In this document: piece after piece, positions 33,989 through 42,481 of the stretch
Numbering within the stretch: position 1 is the first letter of the stretch
Layout: each line of letters starts with the position of its first letter
NCBI GenBank assembly: GCA_964540105.1
Contig: CAZILL010000002.1
Location: 496,001 to 560,000 of the forward strand
Direction: 5' to 3'
From: DATKJY01 sp964540105
GTDB taxonomy: Bacteria; Zixibacteria; MSB-5A5; GN15; FEB-12
DNA: 64,000 bases
Notes under the pieces: model-generated
Database searches by the model: none
Seen by the model: the letters and a program-made list of their open reading frames with translations, nothing else
Told to the model about the DNA's origin: nothing
Position numbers and translations under genes: made by a program

Positions 33989-35111
33989 CATAACAACCGT
34001 TCAGAAACGGGCCTGGTCGATTCTGGCGCGAAGCTTTGCAGCCCGGAAAGTTGCCTCAACGTATCTTCTGTGCGGTCCCGAGGGGCTTGGACACTGGCCG
34101 CTCGCGATCGCCTACGCAGCCCTGCTCAACTGCGAGAAGCCGGAAAGCACGAGCGAGTCCAAGGCAATACCGAAGGCTTGCGGCGAATGCGACGCGTGTC
34201 GGACGGTGTTCGCGCTTAACTCGCCCGCCCTTCATCTCATCGTCCCGATACCCACACATCGGAATCTCAGTGAAGCGATAGACCTCACGAACGCCGTGCT
34301 TGAGGAGAAACGGAAGGATCCCCTGGCGGCCGCTTCTTCAACCACGAGCGTGAGTATCTCGGTCGAAATGGCGCGGGAGGTGAAAGCGCGACTCTCGCGG
34401 AAGACCGAAGCGGGCATGACCCGGGTTGTGCTTTTCTACCAGATGGAGCGTATGCTGCCGGCGTCGGCCGACGCCCTTCTCAAGCTTATTGAGGAGCCAC
34501 CCTCGAACACCGTGCTGCTCTTGACCGCGGTTCGACCTGAAGCGCTCCTGCCGACGATCCAGTCACGGTCGCAGAAGATACGTTTGGAGCGCTGGCCCAA
34601 CGCGGCCGTGCAGGAGTATCTGTGCAAGCGGTTTGAGCTCGACGAGACCATTGCAGAGCATCTGGCCCGTATTGCCGAAGGGAATATCAGCGCCGCGATC
34701 ACTCTGGCCCAAGCCAGGGAGGAGATCGGTTCCAATCGTGCTGTGGGGTTTCTGTTGTTCAAAGGGTTGTTGCTCGACAGAAACCCGGCGGCCGTCATCC
34801 ATGTCGTCGACCTGCTCAATGGCAACGATCGGGGAGCCGCGGAAGGGCTGTTGACATTGTGGTTATCATTGATCCGTGATTGTCAATACTACGCCGAGAC
34901 CGGAGATTCGAGCAGGATCGTGAATGCCGATTTTTCCGGAGATGTCATGTTGTTTGCACGACACTTTGAGGACGCCCATGTGACCGGCGCAGTTGTGACG
35001 CGAATCAAGAATACGCTTGCCGACCTCCGGCGCAACGTGCATATTCCTGCGGCGTTAGTGGCTTTAACCCTTGGCGTTAAGAGTGACCTGGGGACTTCAG
35101 GTCAGGCTTAG
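33975..35111 (+). CDS. holB: DNA polymerase III delta-prime subunit
   Basis: A clamp-loader subunit of about 378 residues. The start is uncertain; TTG 33975 is used because it gives the usual distance to the AAA+ fold (LNHFDITTVQKRAW), while an ATG at 33924 lies inside envC. The Walker A position is GPEGLGHW (34-41), lacking Lys, as expected for delta-prime, which does not hydrolyse ATP. The zinc module cysteines are visible (LLNC, then CGECDAC). LLKLIEEPPSNTVLLL and SRSQKI are clamp-loader hallmarks. It overlaps envC by 14 nt and is followed by ricT, an order also known from Firmicutes. Confidence 0.9.
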   Translation: MNHFDITTVQKRAWSILARSFAARKVASTYLLCGPEGLGHWPLAIAYAALLNCEKPESTSESKAIPKACGECDACRTVFALNSPALHLIVPIPTHRNLSEAIDLTNAVLEEKRKDPLAAASSTTSVSISVEMAREVKARLSRKTEAGMTRVVLFYQMERMLPASADALLKLIEEPPSNTVLLLTAVRPEALLPTIQSRSQKIRLERWPNAAVQEYLCKRFELDETIAEHLARIAEGNISAAITLAQAREEIGSNRAVGFLLFKGLLLDRNPAAVIHVVDLLNGNDRGAAEGLLTLWLSLIRDCQYYAETGDSSRIVNADFSGDVMLFARHFEDAHVTGAVVTRIKNTLADLRRNVHIPAALVALTLGVKSDLGTSGQA

Positions 35112-35138
35112 AGCGCACATCACCTGCGAAATAAGGCA

Positions 35139-36062
35139 ATGGCTGAACTGTACCTGGTTGAATTCAAAGGATCCCGCAAGGAGTATTTCTACAACTCCTA
35201 CCACCACACGCTCACGCTTTCCGACTATGTGATCGTTCAGGCTGAACAGGGGGAGGATATCGGACTTCTGTCAAAGCGCGTTGACGCGAAGATGGATTTC
35301 TCCGATACCACGCGCCCCCGATCGATCCTGCGCCCGGCCGCACAGGAAGACAAGCAGCATTTCGATGAACTGCGCCGCCATGAAGCGCAGTACAAGAAGG
35401 AGATTGGCGAACTGATTCGACGTCATGGTCTGGTGATGAAGATCATTGATGTCGAGGGGCAGTTTGACGGTAACAAGATCACTTTCTATTTTACGGCGGA
35501 GCATCGCGTTGATTTTCGATCGCTGGTGCGGGAGCTTGCCTCGCGCTATCGGACACGAATAGAATTGCGCCAAATCGGAGTGCGGGATGAAGCGCGTCGC
35601 ACCGATGGTTACGGCATCTGCGGGAGGCGGCAATGCTGTAATTCATTCATAAAGGAATTCGCGCCGATTTCGACGACCCATGCGCGCGAGCAGGATCTAT
35701 CTCTGAATCCTTCGAAAATCTCAGGGAACTGCGGGCGGCTGCTCTGCTGTCTTCGTTATGAAGTAGATTCCTACGCGAAGGTAAAACGCCAGTTTCCAGC
35801 GGTCGGATCGTTCGTAGTGACGACGAGCGGCAAAGGGACTCTCCAGCGGGTCGATGTCTTTAAAGAAGAAGCTGTACTTATCGCCGAAGATAACACTCAG
35901 ATTCGAGCCAAGGCGGCTGACATCGTCAGTGCGCAACGTGGGCAGACTGGAGACATGCGCTCTGTCCACAGAACCGATGCCGGTTATGATGAGGACAAGG
36001 ACGCAGTTGTCGAGGAACGTGAGGAGCTCAAGCGGCTCGACGAACCTGAAGACTCGCGATAG
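35139..36062 (+). CDS. ricT: PSP1/RicT family protein
   Basis: A 307-residue cytoplasmic protein of the PSP1 (YaaT/RicT) family. Conserved segments are MAELYLVEFKGSRKEYFYN, FYFTAEHRVDFRSLVRELAS, and two cysteine groups CGRRQCC and CGRLLCCLRYE that in the B. subtilis Ric complex take part in iron-sulfur binding. There RicT promotes RNA processing with RNase Y. The C-terminal ~50 residues are acidic and probably disordered. It lies between holB and metG, as in Firmicutes. Confidence 0.92.
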   Translation: MAELYLVEFKGSRKEYFYNSYHHTLTLSDYVIVQAEQGEDIGLLSKRVDAKMDFSDTTRPRSILRPAAQEDKQHFDELRRHEAQYKKEIGELIRRHGLVMKIIDVEGQFDGNKITFYFTAEHRVDFRSLVRELASRYRTRIELRQIGVRDEARRTDGYGICGRRQCCNSFIKEFAPISTTHAREQDLSLNPSKISGNCGRLLCCLRYEVDSYAKVKRQFPAVGSFVVTTSGKGTLQRVDVFKEEAVLIAEDNTQIRAKAADIVSAQRGQTGDMRSVHRTDAGYDEDKDAVVEEREELKRLDEPEDSR

Positions 36063-36079
36063 CCGAAAGGAATGAGAGC

Positions 36080-38011
36080 ATGAGTTTGCGTCAGCCCTTC
36101 TATGTTTCGACACCCGCGTATTACGTCAATGATCGTCCGCACATTGGTCACGCGTACACGACCATTGCTGCCGATCTGCTGGCGCGATTTCATCGATTGG
36201 CAGGGCGCGAGACCTTCTTCCTGACCGGAACCGATGAGCACGGAACCAAGATCGCCGACGCCGCGCGCGAGGCCGGACTGAGCGAGCAGGAGTTCTGTGA
36301 CCGCACGGTTGAGACCTTCAAATTGGCCTGGAAGAATCTCGGGATTGAGTACGACGATTTTCTCCGTACCACGTCGGAACGACATAAGCGCGCGGTGCTG
36401 AAGTTGCTCGATATCATGCATGGCGCACGCACCACAACCGGTCAGGAAGTGGTGTATTCGGGGCACTACGAGGGACTCTATTGCACGGGTTGCGAGAAAT
36501 TTATCACAGAGAAAGATCTCATCGGCGGTCTCTGCCCGGATCACAAGCGGGCGCCGGAACGGGTTCGCGAAAAGAACTATTTCTTTCGGTTAACCGCCTT
36601 TGCGCAGCGGATTCGAGAGGAGATCGAATCGGGCGAGCTGGTCGTGCTCCCTGAAGAACGTCGGCGCGAAGTGCTGGGACTGATCAATCAGGAACTCCCG
36701 GATTTCTCGCTTTCCCGCGAACGAGTCAAGTGGGGGATTCCGCTGCCGTTCGACAAGAGTCATGTGGCGTATGTCTGGGTTGATGCGCTCGTGAACTACA
36801 TTTCCGCTATTGGATATGCCGACGACGAGAATATGTTCAACAAGTGGTGGAATGAGGGGGAAGTTGTCCACCTGATGGGTAAGGAGATCCTCAAGTTTCA
36901 TTGTCTGTACTGGCCGGCCATGCTCATGGCGGTGGGAGTGAAGCTTCCACGCACCATGTTCCTGCACGGCTTCTTCACCGTTGACGGTGAGAAAATGTCG
37001 AAGACGCAGGGGAACATGATCGATCCCAATGATCTGGTGGCGCGCTTTGGGACCGACGGGACGCGGTATCTGTTGCTTACCCAGTATCCATTTGGCATTG
37101 ACGGCGACGTTCAGGCCAGGCGGTTTGTCACGCAATACAACTCCGATCTGGCGAACGATCTGGGGAATCTGGTGTCACGGGTCGCGAAGATGATCGTCGC
37201 AAACTTCGATGGTCGGATGCCATCACCTTCGCGGGAGATCGAGGGTTTGGAGCAATTGATGCTGCTGGCCGAGCAATTGCCGAGCAGCGCCTATACGCAT
37301 ATCAAACATTTTCGACTCACCTACGCTATCTCCGATGCCATGAATCTCGTTCGGGCGGCGAACAAGTTTTTCAATGACACTTCACCTTGGACACTGACCA
37401 AGAGTGGCGAGACCGACCGGCTCGGCGGGATTCTCTACGCCTGCGCCGAAGTAATCAGGATCGTGTCGGTGATGCTCTCCCCGGTGATGCCGCAGAAGAT
37501 GCGCGAGATTCGCGCCGTGTTTGGATTGAGTGATGAGACGCTGACACTGGACAACGCGAGCACCTTCTTTGTCCTTGTTCCCGGCTCTCTGGTGCAGATC
37601 GATCAACCGATCTTTCCTCGCCTCGGCCCCGAAAGCGCTCTTGCTGTTGGTCCTATGAAAGCCGAGCAAGTTGCACCGGAGCCTGACAATCTGGTGAGTA
37701 TAGATCAGTTTGGAAAAGTGGAGATGCGCGTGGCTCAGGTGCTTGAAGCGGTTCGCATTGAGGGCGCGACCAAGCTGCTGAAACTTCAGATCGACCTTGG
37801 TTCGGAACGGCGTCAGATTGTCGCCGGTGTCGCAGAATTCTACTCGCCGGAGAAAATGGTGGGGCGGAAGATTATTGTCGTTGCGAATCTCAAGCCGGCT
37901 ATGATCAAAGGGGTCGAATCGCGCGGCATGCTCCTGGCCGCCAAGTCCGGGAAGGCTCTGTTTCTCCTTGCCCCCGATGGCGATCTGCCCCCCGGCGCCA
38001 AAGTTGGCTAA
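36080..38011 (+). CDS. metG: Methionyl-tRNA synthetase
   Basis: A 643-residue class I enzyme that charges tRNA-Met. PHIGHAYT (about 20-27) is the HIGH signature and EKMSKT (about 304-309) is the KMSKS loop. A zinc knuckle follows the catalytic core (CTGCEKF, then CPDH). The C-terminal ~110 residues are a Trbp111-type tRNA-binding domain (FGKVEMRVAQVLEAVRI; ANLKPAMIKGVESRGMLLAA), which usually mediates dimerisation. Ribosome site AAAGGAATGAGAGC is weak but present. Its TAA overlaps the tatD ATG by one base. Confidence 0.97.
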   Translation: MSLRQPFYVSTPAYYVNDRPHIGHAYTTIAADLLARFHRLAGRETFFLTGTDEHGTKIADAAREAGLSEQEFCDRTVETFKLAWKNLGIEYDDFLRTTSERHKRAVLKLLDIMHGARTTTGQEVVYSGHYEGLYCTGCEKFITEKDLIGGLCPDHKRAPERVREKNYFFRLTAFAQRIREEIESGELVVLPEERRREVLGLINQELPDFSLSRERVKWGIPLPFDKSHVAYVWVDALVNYISAIGYADDENMFNKWWNEGEVVHLMGKEILKFHCLYWPAMLMAVGVKLPRTMFLHGFFTVDGEKMSKTQGNMIDPNDLVARFGTDGTRYLLLTQYPFGIDGDVQARRFVTQYNSDLANDLGNLVSRVAKMIVANFDGRMPSPSREIEGLEQLMLLAEQLPSSAYTHIKHFRLTYAISDAMNLVRAANKFFNDTSPWTLTKSGETDRLGGILYACAEVIRIVSVMLSPVMPQKMREIRAVFGLSDETLTLDNASTFFVLVPGSLVQIDQPIFPRLGPESALAVGPMKAEQVAPEPDNLVSIDQFGKVEMRVAQVLEAVRIEGATKLLKLQIDLGSERRQIVAGVAEFYSPEKMVGRKIIVVANLKPAMIKGVESRGMLLAAKSGKALFLLAPDGDLPPGAKVG

Positions 38012-38787
38012 TGATCGATTCTCATTGCCATCTCGACAGCAAAATCTACGGCGGTCGCCACTCTGAAGTTCTGACTGAAACGCGTGCGGCGGGCGTACGG
38101 ACAGTCGTAAACATCGGTTGCGATCTTACGTCGTCAATGGCGTCAGTTGAGATGGCACAGGCACACGAGATGGTCTATGCCACCGTCGGCATACACCCGC
38201 ACGATGCCACGACGCTCGACGACGATGCCTTGGCCGCGCTTCGCAAACTCGCAACTCAGAAGAAAGTGGTAGCCATCGGCGAGATTGGACTGGACTATTA
38301 TCGCGATTTATCCCCTCGTCCCGTACAGCAGCGCGCCTTTCGCAGGCAATTGGAACTGGCCGTCGCACTCAAGATGCCGATTGTGATCCATACTCGAGAA
38401 TCATTCGACGACACGCTGGCGATTGTAGCCGAATATTCCGGGAAGTTGGCTGGCGGGGTCTTTCACTGTTTCCCTGGCGACACGGCGCAGGCTCTCAGAG
38501 TATTGGAGATGGGCTTTGTGATTTCTGTGGGTGGTGTTATTACCTATAAGAACTCGCAGATGGCGAGAGTGGCAGCGGAAGTGCCTCTTGACAGGATTCT
38601 GGTCGAAACCGACGCTCCGTATCTGACGCCGATGCCACACCGCGGAAAGACGAATTCTCCGGCCTATATCCCGATTATCTGTCGAAAACTGGCGGAACTA
38701 AGAGGGATTTCGGTGAGCGAAGTGGAAAAGATCACCGATCGCGCCTGCGCGAAACTGTATCGAATAGTTGAGACTTTCGGGGATTGA
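38011..38787 (+). CDS. tatD: TatD family metal-dependent deoxyribonuclease
   Basis: A 258-residue TIM-barrel metallo-hydrolase. Metal ligands are seen in MIDSHCHLD, GEIGLDYY, VIHTRES, FHCFPGD and VETDAPYLTP. The family has 3'-5' exonuclease or D-aminoacyl hydrolase-like activities. It overlaps metG (TAATG), and rsmA follows at once; metG-tatD-rsmA is a widespread gene order. Confidence 0.95.
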   Translation: MIDSHCHLDSKIYGGRHSEVLTETRAAGVRTVVNIGCDLTSSMASVEMAQAHEMVYATVGIHPHDATTLDDDALAALRKLATQKKVVAIGEIGLDYYRDLSPRPVQQRAFRRQLELAVALKMPIVIHTRESFDDTLAIVAEYSGKLAGGVFHCFPGDTAQALRVLEMGFVISVGGVITYKNSQMARVAAEVPLDRILVETDAPYLTPMPHRGKTNSPAYIPIICRKLAELRGISVSEVEKITDRACAKLYRIVETFGD

Positions 38788-38789
38788 CT

Positions 38790-39593
38790 ATGCCTCCCTA
38801 CCATGCGAAGAAACGCATGGGGCAACACTTCCTTTGCTCCACTGATATCATCTCACGCATATGTGACTTGGTTGCCCTGACCCATAGTTGCGATGTTGTG
38901 GAAATTGGTCCGGGGAAGGGAGAACTCACTTTGCCGATCGCAAAGACTGGCGTACGCCTGGTGGCGGTGGAATTCGATCGTGACTTGATTGCTCCCCTGA
39001 CTCAGCTGCTTCGCGACTGCCCGAATAGTCAGGTGATAAAGGCCGACTTTCTAACATTTGTCCCAACTGACTTCGGCTTGGATCGCTTCACCCTGGTTGG
39101 AAATCTCCCCTATAATATTACCTCACCGGTCATTGAGTGGTGTACCAACCACGTCGACCAGATCGTGAGTGGGCTTTTCATGGTTCAGAAGGAGATGGCT
39201 TTGCGGCTTGCGTCGAGTCCCGGAGGTCATGATTGGTCGCCGATCGCAATATTCACCCAACTCTGTTTTGAAGTCGAACTCTGCTTTGATGTCTCCCCAA
39301 GCAGCTTCGAGCCACGACCAAAGGTGAAGTCATCAGTGATACGCCTGAAGCCGAAGCCAAGGATAACGGTCGAGAATCCTGTATTGTTCGAGCGGGTGGT
39401 TAGGGCGTCATTTCGGCAAAGGCGGAAACTGCTCACCAATAATCTTGTTCCGGGAGTATTCGAGTCGGTGTCACAAGCGAAAGCGATGTGCGCGGCCCTC
39501 TCGCTGGCGGAGAGGTGTCGGGCGGAGCAAGTGAGCATCGAGCAGTTCATGCGGATAACTGATTATGTCGCGAACCTCAGGCAGGCAAGGTAA
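38790..39593 (+). CDS. rsmA: 16S rRNA dimethyladenosine transferase (KsgA)
   Basis: A 267-residue SAM-dependent enzyme that dimethylates two adjacent adenines near the 3' end of 16S rRNA. N-terminal KKRMGQHFL is diagnostic; the SAM site is VEIGPGKGELT and the catalytic motif is NLPYNITSP. Start ATG 38790 is used, giving MPPYHAKK; a TTG at 38784 would overlap tatD by 4 nt and add two residues. GGGG at 38779-38782 is the likely ribosome site. Confidence 0.96.
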   Translation: MPPYHAKKRMGQHFLCSTDIISRICDLVALTHSCDVVEIGPGKGELTLPIAKTGVRLVAVEFDRDLIAPLTQLLRDCPNSQVIKADFLTFVPTDFGLDRFTLVGNLPYNITSPVIEWCTNHVDQIVSGLFMVQKEMALRLASSPGGHDWSPIAIFTQLCFEVELCFDVSPSSFEPRPKVKSSVIRLKPKPRITVENPVLFERVVRASFRQRRKLLTNNLVPGVFESVSQAKAMCAALSLAERCRAEQVSIEQFMRITDYVANLRQAR

Positions 39594-39600
39594 GCACGAT

Positions 39601-40596
39601 ATGGCCGGGCAGAGTATAGACAAGCAACGAAAGCTGAGTATCATCATACCGGAAGAAGCTGCCGGTGAGAGGCTGGATCGGTTTCTCGGGTCTCGGGTGG
39701 ACCTTGGCCTATCTCGGACGCGAATACAAAGTCTGATTGCCGACGGCCAAGTGCATCTTAATGACGCACTTACCACGGGTAAATACCTCTGCAAGGGGGG
39801 GGAGCGCATCGAAATCAACGTCCCCCAGCCTCCGGCAAGCCCCATTGAGCCTGAGAACATCGCGCTCAACGTTCTGTACGAGGATGAGCACCTGTTGATC
39901 GTCGACAAGCCAGCCGGTATGGTGACTCATCCCGCAGTCGGGAATCGCTCAGGAACACTGGTCAACGCATTGATGCACTACTTTCAAAGCACGAAAGCGG
40001 AGAAGTCACTGGACCGTGCCGGGATTGTGCATCGCCTCGACAAGAACACGAGCGGCCTTCTTCTAGTCGCGCGGACAGAAGCGATCCTGTCAGCGCTGCA
40101 GCAGGCATTGGAGCGACGAGAGATTGCGCGCACCTATCTGGGGCTGGTTTGCGGACACATGATCGAAGACGAAGGGATGATTGACTTGGCGATCGGGCGA
40201 TCGACACGGGATCGCACGAAAATGGCTGTTTCACAAAGAGGTGGGCGAACAGCGATAACTCGCTATCGTTTGAAAGATCGGTTTCGTGCCTACGATTTGC
40301 TCGATATTTCCCTGCAGACCGGCCGCACACACCAGATTCGTGTGCATTTCGCCCATCGCGGGCATCCCATCTTCGGGGATCCGGAGTATGGTGGGCGAGA
40401 GAGCTGGCACCGGGGAATCTTCGCGCCCGAGAGGCTGTTGGCCAAACGCTTGTTGAAGATCATGCCTCGACAGGCGCTTCACGCGCATCGATTGGAGTTC
40501 GTCCATCCAGCTACCGGAAAGAAAGTCGAGTGTAGTTCCGAGTTGCCTGAGGACTTCCGCAATCTGCTCTCTGTACTTGAACAAGACGGGCATTGA
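39601..40596 (+). CDS. rluD: RluA/RluD family pseudouridine synthase
   Basis: A 331-residue rRNA-modifying enzyme. An S4 domain (about 15-75; ERLDRFLGSRVDLGLSRTRI) precedes the catalytic domain with the motif HRLDKNTSGLLLVAR, whose Asp is the nucleophile, and RTHQIRVHFAHRGHPIFGDP. RluD type (23S rRNA helix 69) is the best guess because of the S4 domain, but RluA/RluC cannot be excluded. The start at 39601 is preferred to 39565 inside rsmA. Confidence 0.9.
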   Translation: MAGQSIDKQRKLSIIIPEEAAGERLDRFLGSRVDLGLSRTRIQSLIADGQVHLNDALTTGKYLCKGGERIEINVPQPPASPIEPENIALNVLYEDEHLLIVDKPAGMVTHPAVGNRSGTLVNALMHYFQSTKAEKSLDRAGIVHRLDKNTSGLLLVARTEAILSALQQALERREIARTYLGLVCGHMIEDEGMIDLAIGRSTRDRTKMAVSQRGGRTAITRYRLKDRFRAYDLLDISLQTGRTHQIRVHFAHRGHPIFGDPEYGGRESWHRGIFAPERLLAKRLLKIMPRQALHAHRLEFVHPATGKKVECSSELPEDFRNLLSVLEQDGH

Positions 40597-40659
40597 GCGA
40601 CTCGCGAGTTAACAACCTTCGAGTGGAATCAGAGGGCATGGAGATACAGGAGTGCTGCG

Positions 40660-41358
40660 ATGATCAGGATACGAAAAGGAGAAGAGCGCGGATATGCCAC
40701 TCACGGCTGGCTGGAGAGTTATCACACGTTTTCGTTTGCGAATTACCATGATGCGCGCTTCACTCACTTTCGTAACTTACGCGTTATTAACGAGGACCGA
40801 GTACAGCCGGGGCGAGGGTTCTCTGCCCATCACCATGACAACATGGAAATCATCTCATATGTTGTGAGTGGAGCGCTCGAACATGCCGACAGTCTTGGAG
40901 TTGGATCAGTGATCACCCACGGGGATGTTCAGCGGATGTCGGCAGGCACCGGCGTGACTCACAGCGAGTTCAACCCGTCGAAGAGCGAACTCGTCCACTT
41001 TCTTCAGATATGGATTTTCCCTGAACGCAACGGTCTTGCGCCCAGTTACGAGCAGAAAATGTTTTCTGATGATGCCAAGCGCGACAACCTGCGCTTGATT
41101 GCATCACCAAAAGGAAGCGATCACTCACTTACGATCAATGCCGACGTCCGCTTATATGCGTTGCTGCTGATGAAGGATAGGCAGATTGGCCATGAATTAT
41201 TGCCGGGTCGTCATGGGTGGCTGCAGCTGATATCCGGAGCGGTAGCAGCCAACGATCACAGCCTCAAAGCGGGCGATGGAAGCTCGTTCTCCGACGAGAC
41301 CCGCATAGACGTGCGATCGCTAAGCGACGCTGAGTTCCTCTTGTTTGATCTGCCCTAA
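40660..41358 (+). CDS. Pirin family protein
   Basis: A 232-residue double-cupin protein of the YhhW/YhaK type. Segments: RKGEERGYATHGWLESYHTF at the start, metal ligands in HHHDNMEI and later HADSLG/HSEFNP, and LVHFLQIWIFPERNGLAPSY. Such proteins bind iron, and some have quercetin dioxygenase activity; the physiological role is unclear. It stands apart from rluD (63-nt gap with TTC-rich sequence) and is followed by the purM promoter. Confidence 0.93.
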   Translation: MIRIRKGEERGYATHGWLESYHTFSFANYHDARFTHFRNLRVINEDRVQPGRGFSAHHHDNMEIISYVVSGALEHADSLGVGSVITHGDVQRMSAGTGVTHSEFNPSKSELVHFLQIWIFPERNGLAPSYEQKMFSDDAKRDNLRLIASPKGSDHSLTINADVRLYALLLMKDRQIGHELLPGRHGWLQLISGAVAANDHSLKAGDGSSFSDETRIDVRSLSDAEFLLFDLP

Positions 41359-41389
41359 GCTGGGCGTTCGCGGCCGTTATCGCAATTTG

Positions 41390-41418
41390 TTGACTTGGTG
41401 TTTACGGCAGGGTAGATT
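41390..41418 (+). promoter_or_regulatory. Promoter of purM, apparently leaderless
   Basis: TTGACT (41390-41395), 17-nt spacer, TAGATT (41413-41418). The ATG begins at 41426, only 7 nt after the -10 box, and no ribosome site can fit between. This is the same layout as at rnr. Confidence 0.62.
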
Positions 41419-41425
41419 TGGTTCA

Positions 41426-42475
41426 ATGTCGTCACAACTACCAGAGAAGAAACTGACCTACGCGCTGGCGGGAGTCGATGTCCGCGCCGGTGAAGAGACT
41501 GTGGAGCGTATCAAGCGGCTGGCTCGTTCGACCTTCGGACCGAATGTGCTTTCGGAGATAGGTTCGTTCGGCGGCTTCTTCCGGCTGCCGGCTGAAGGTC
41601 ATGGAAGCCCGGTGTTGGTAGCATCCGCGGACGGCGTTGGCACGAAGCTGAAGCTGGCTTTCATGACCGGTCGACATGATACCGTCGGCGAAGACCTGGT
41701 CAATCACTGCGCCAACGACATCCTCGTACACGGGGCAAGAGGTCTCTTCTTTCTGGATTATATCGCGACCGGTAAACTCGAACCGAACGTTGTCGCAGAC
41801 ATCGTGTCCGGTTTGAGCCGTGCCTGTGCGGCAAACGGTATGGCTCTTCTCGGAGGGGAGACCGCAGAAATGCCGGATTTCTACCAGATCGGTGAATATG
41901 ACCTGGCGGGGTTCATCGTCGGGGTAGTTGATGAAAAGAAGATCATCAACGGATCAGCCATAACGGTCGGTGATGTTTGCATCGGGCTCCCTTCGACCGG
42001 TTTGCACACGAACGGTTATTCCCTGGCCCGCAAAGTTGTCTTCGATGTAGCGAAGATGAAAGCGACTGATCGCGTCGACGAGCTTCGATCCACTGTCGGT
42101 GAGGCTCTCATGGCTGTGCATCGCTGCTACGCGTCCGTCGTCTTTCCCCTCCTTAATAAGTTTGACGTTCACGGTATGGCGCACATTACCGGAGGCGGCA
42201 TTCCTGGCAACCTGAATCGAATTCTCCCGGCGCATTTGGACGCCGAGATTGATTCCAGGAGCTGGATCGAACCGCCGTTATTCGGATTTCTGCGCAGAAT
42301 CGGAAATCTCGACCCGGTCGACATCTACTCCGCGTTCAACATGGGGATCGGTTACATCCTTGTCGTCTCGCAAGCAGACGCCGATGCCGTGACCGACTTC
42401 TTGAGAGACGCAGGCGAAGTTTCCTATCGGATAGGAACGATTGTGCCCGGGCGTAAGTCCGTGCGATTGGTATAA
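41426..42475 (+). CDS. purM: Phosphoribosylformylglycinamidine cyclo-ligase
   Basis: A 349-residue AIR synthetase of purine synthesis. Start ATG 41426 gives SSQLPEKKLTYALAGVDVRA; an upstream in-frame ATG at 41345 lies in the pirin gene. Family motifs include ADGVGTKLKLAFMTGRHDTV, CANDILVHGA, GGETAEMPDFY and HITGGGIPGNLNRILP. It begins a transcript that probably continues into gpmI, lnt and the glycosyltransferases. Confidence 0.95.
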   Translation: MSSQLPEKKLTYALAGVDVRAGEETVERIKRLARSTFGPNVLSEIGSFGGFFRLPAEGHGSPVLVASADGVGTKLKLAFMTGRHDTVGEDLVNHCANDILVHGARGLFFLDYIATGKLEPNVVADIVSGLSRACAANGMALLGGETAEMPDFYQIGEYDLAGFIVGVVDEKKIINGSAITVGDVCIGLPSTGLHTNGYSLARKVVFDVAKMKATDRVDELRSTVGEALMAVHRCYASVVFPLLNKFDVHGMAHITGGGIPGNLNRILPAHLDAEIDSRSWIEPPLFGFLRRIGNLDPVDIYSAFNMGIGYILVVSQADADAVTDFLRDAGEVSYRIGTIVPGRKSVRLV

Positions 42476-42481
42476 ATTCCC

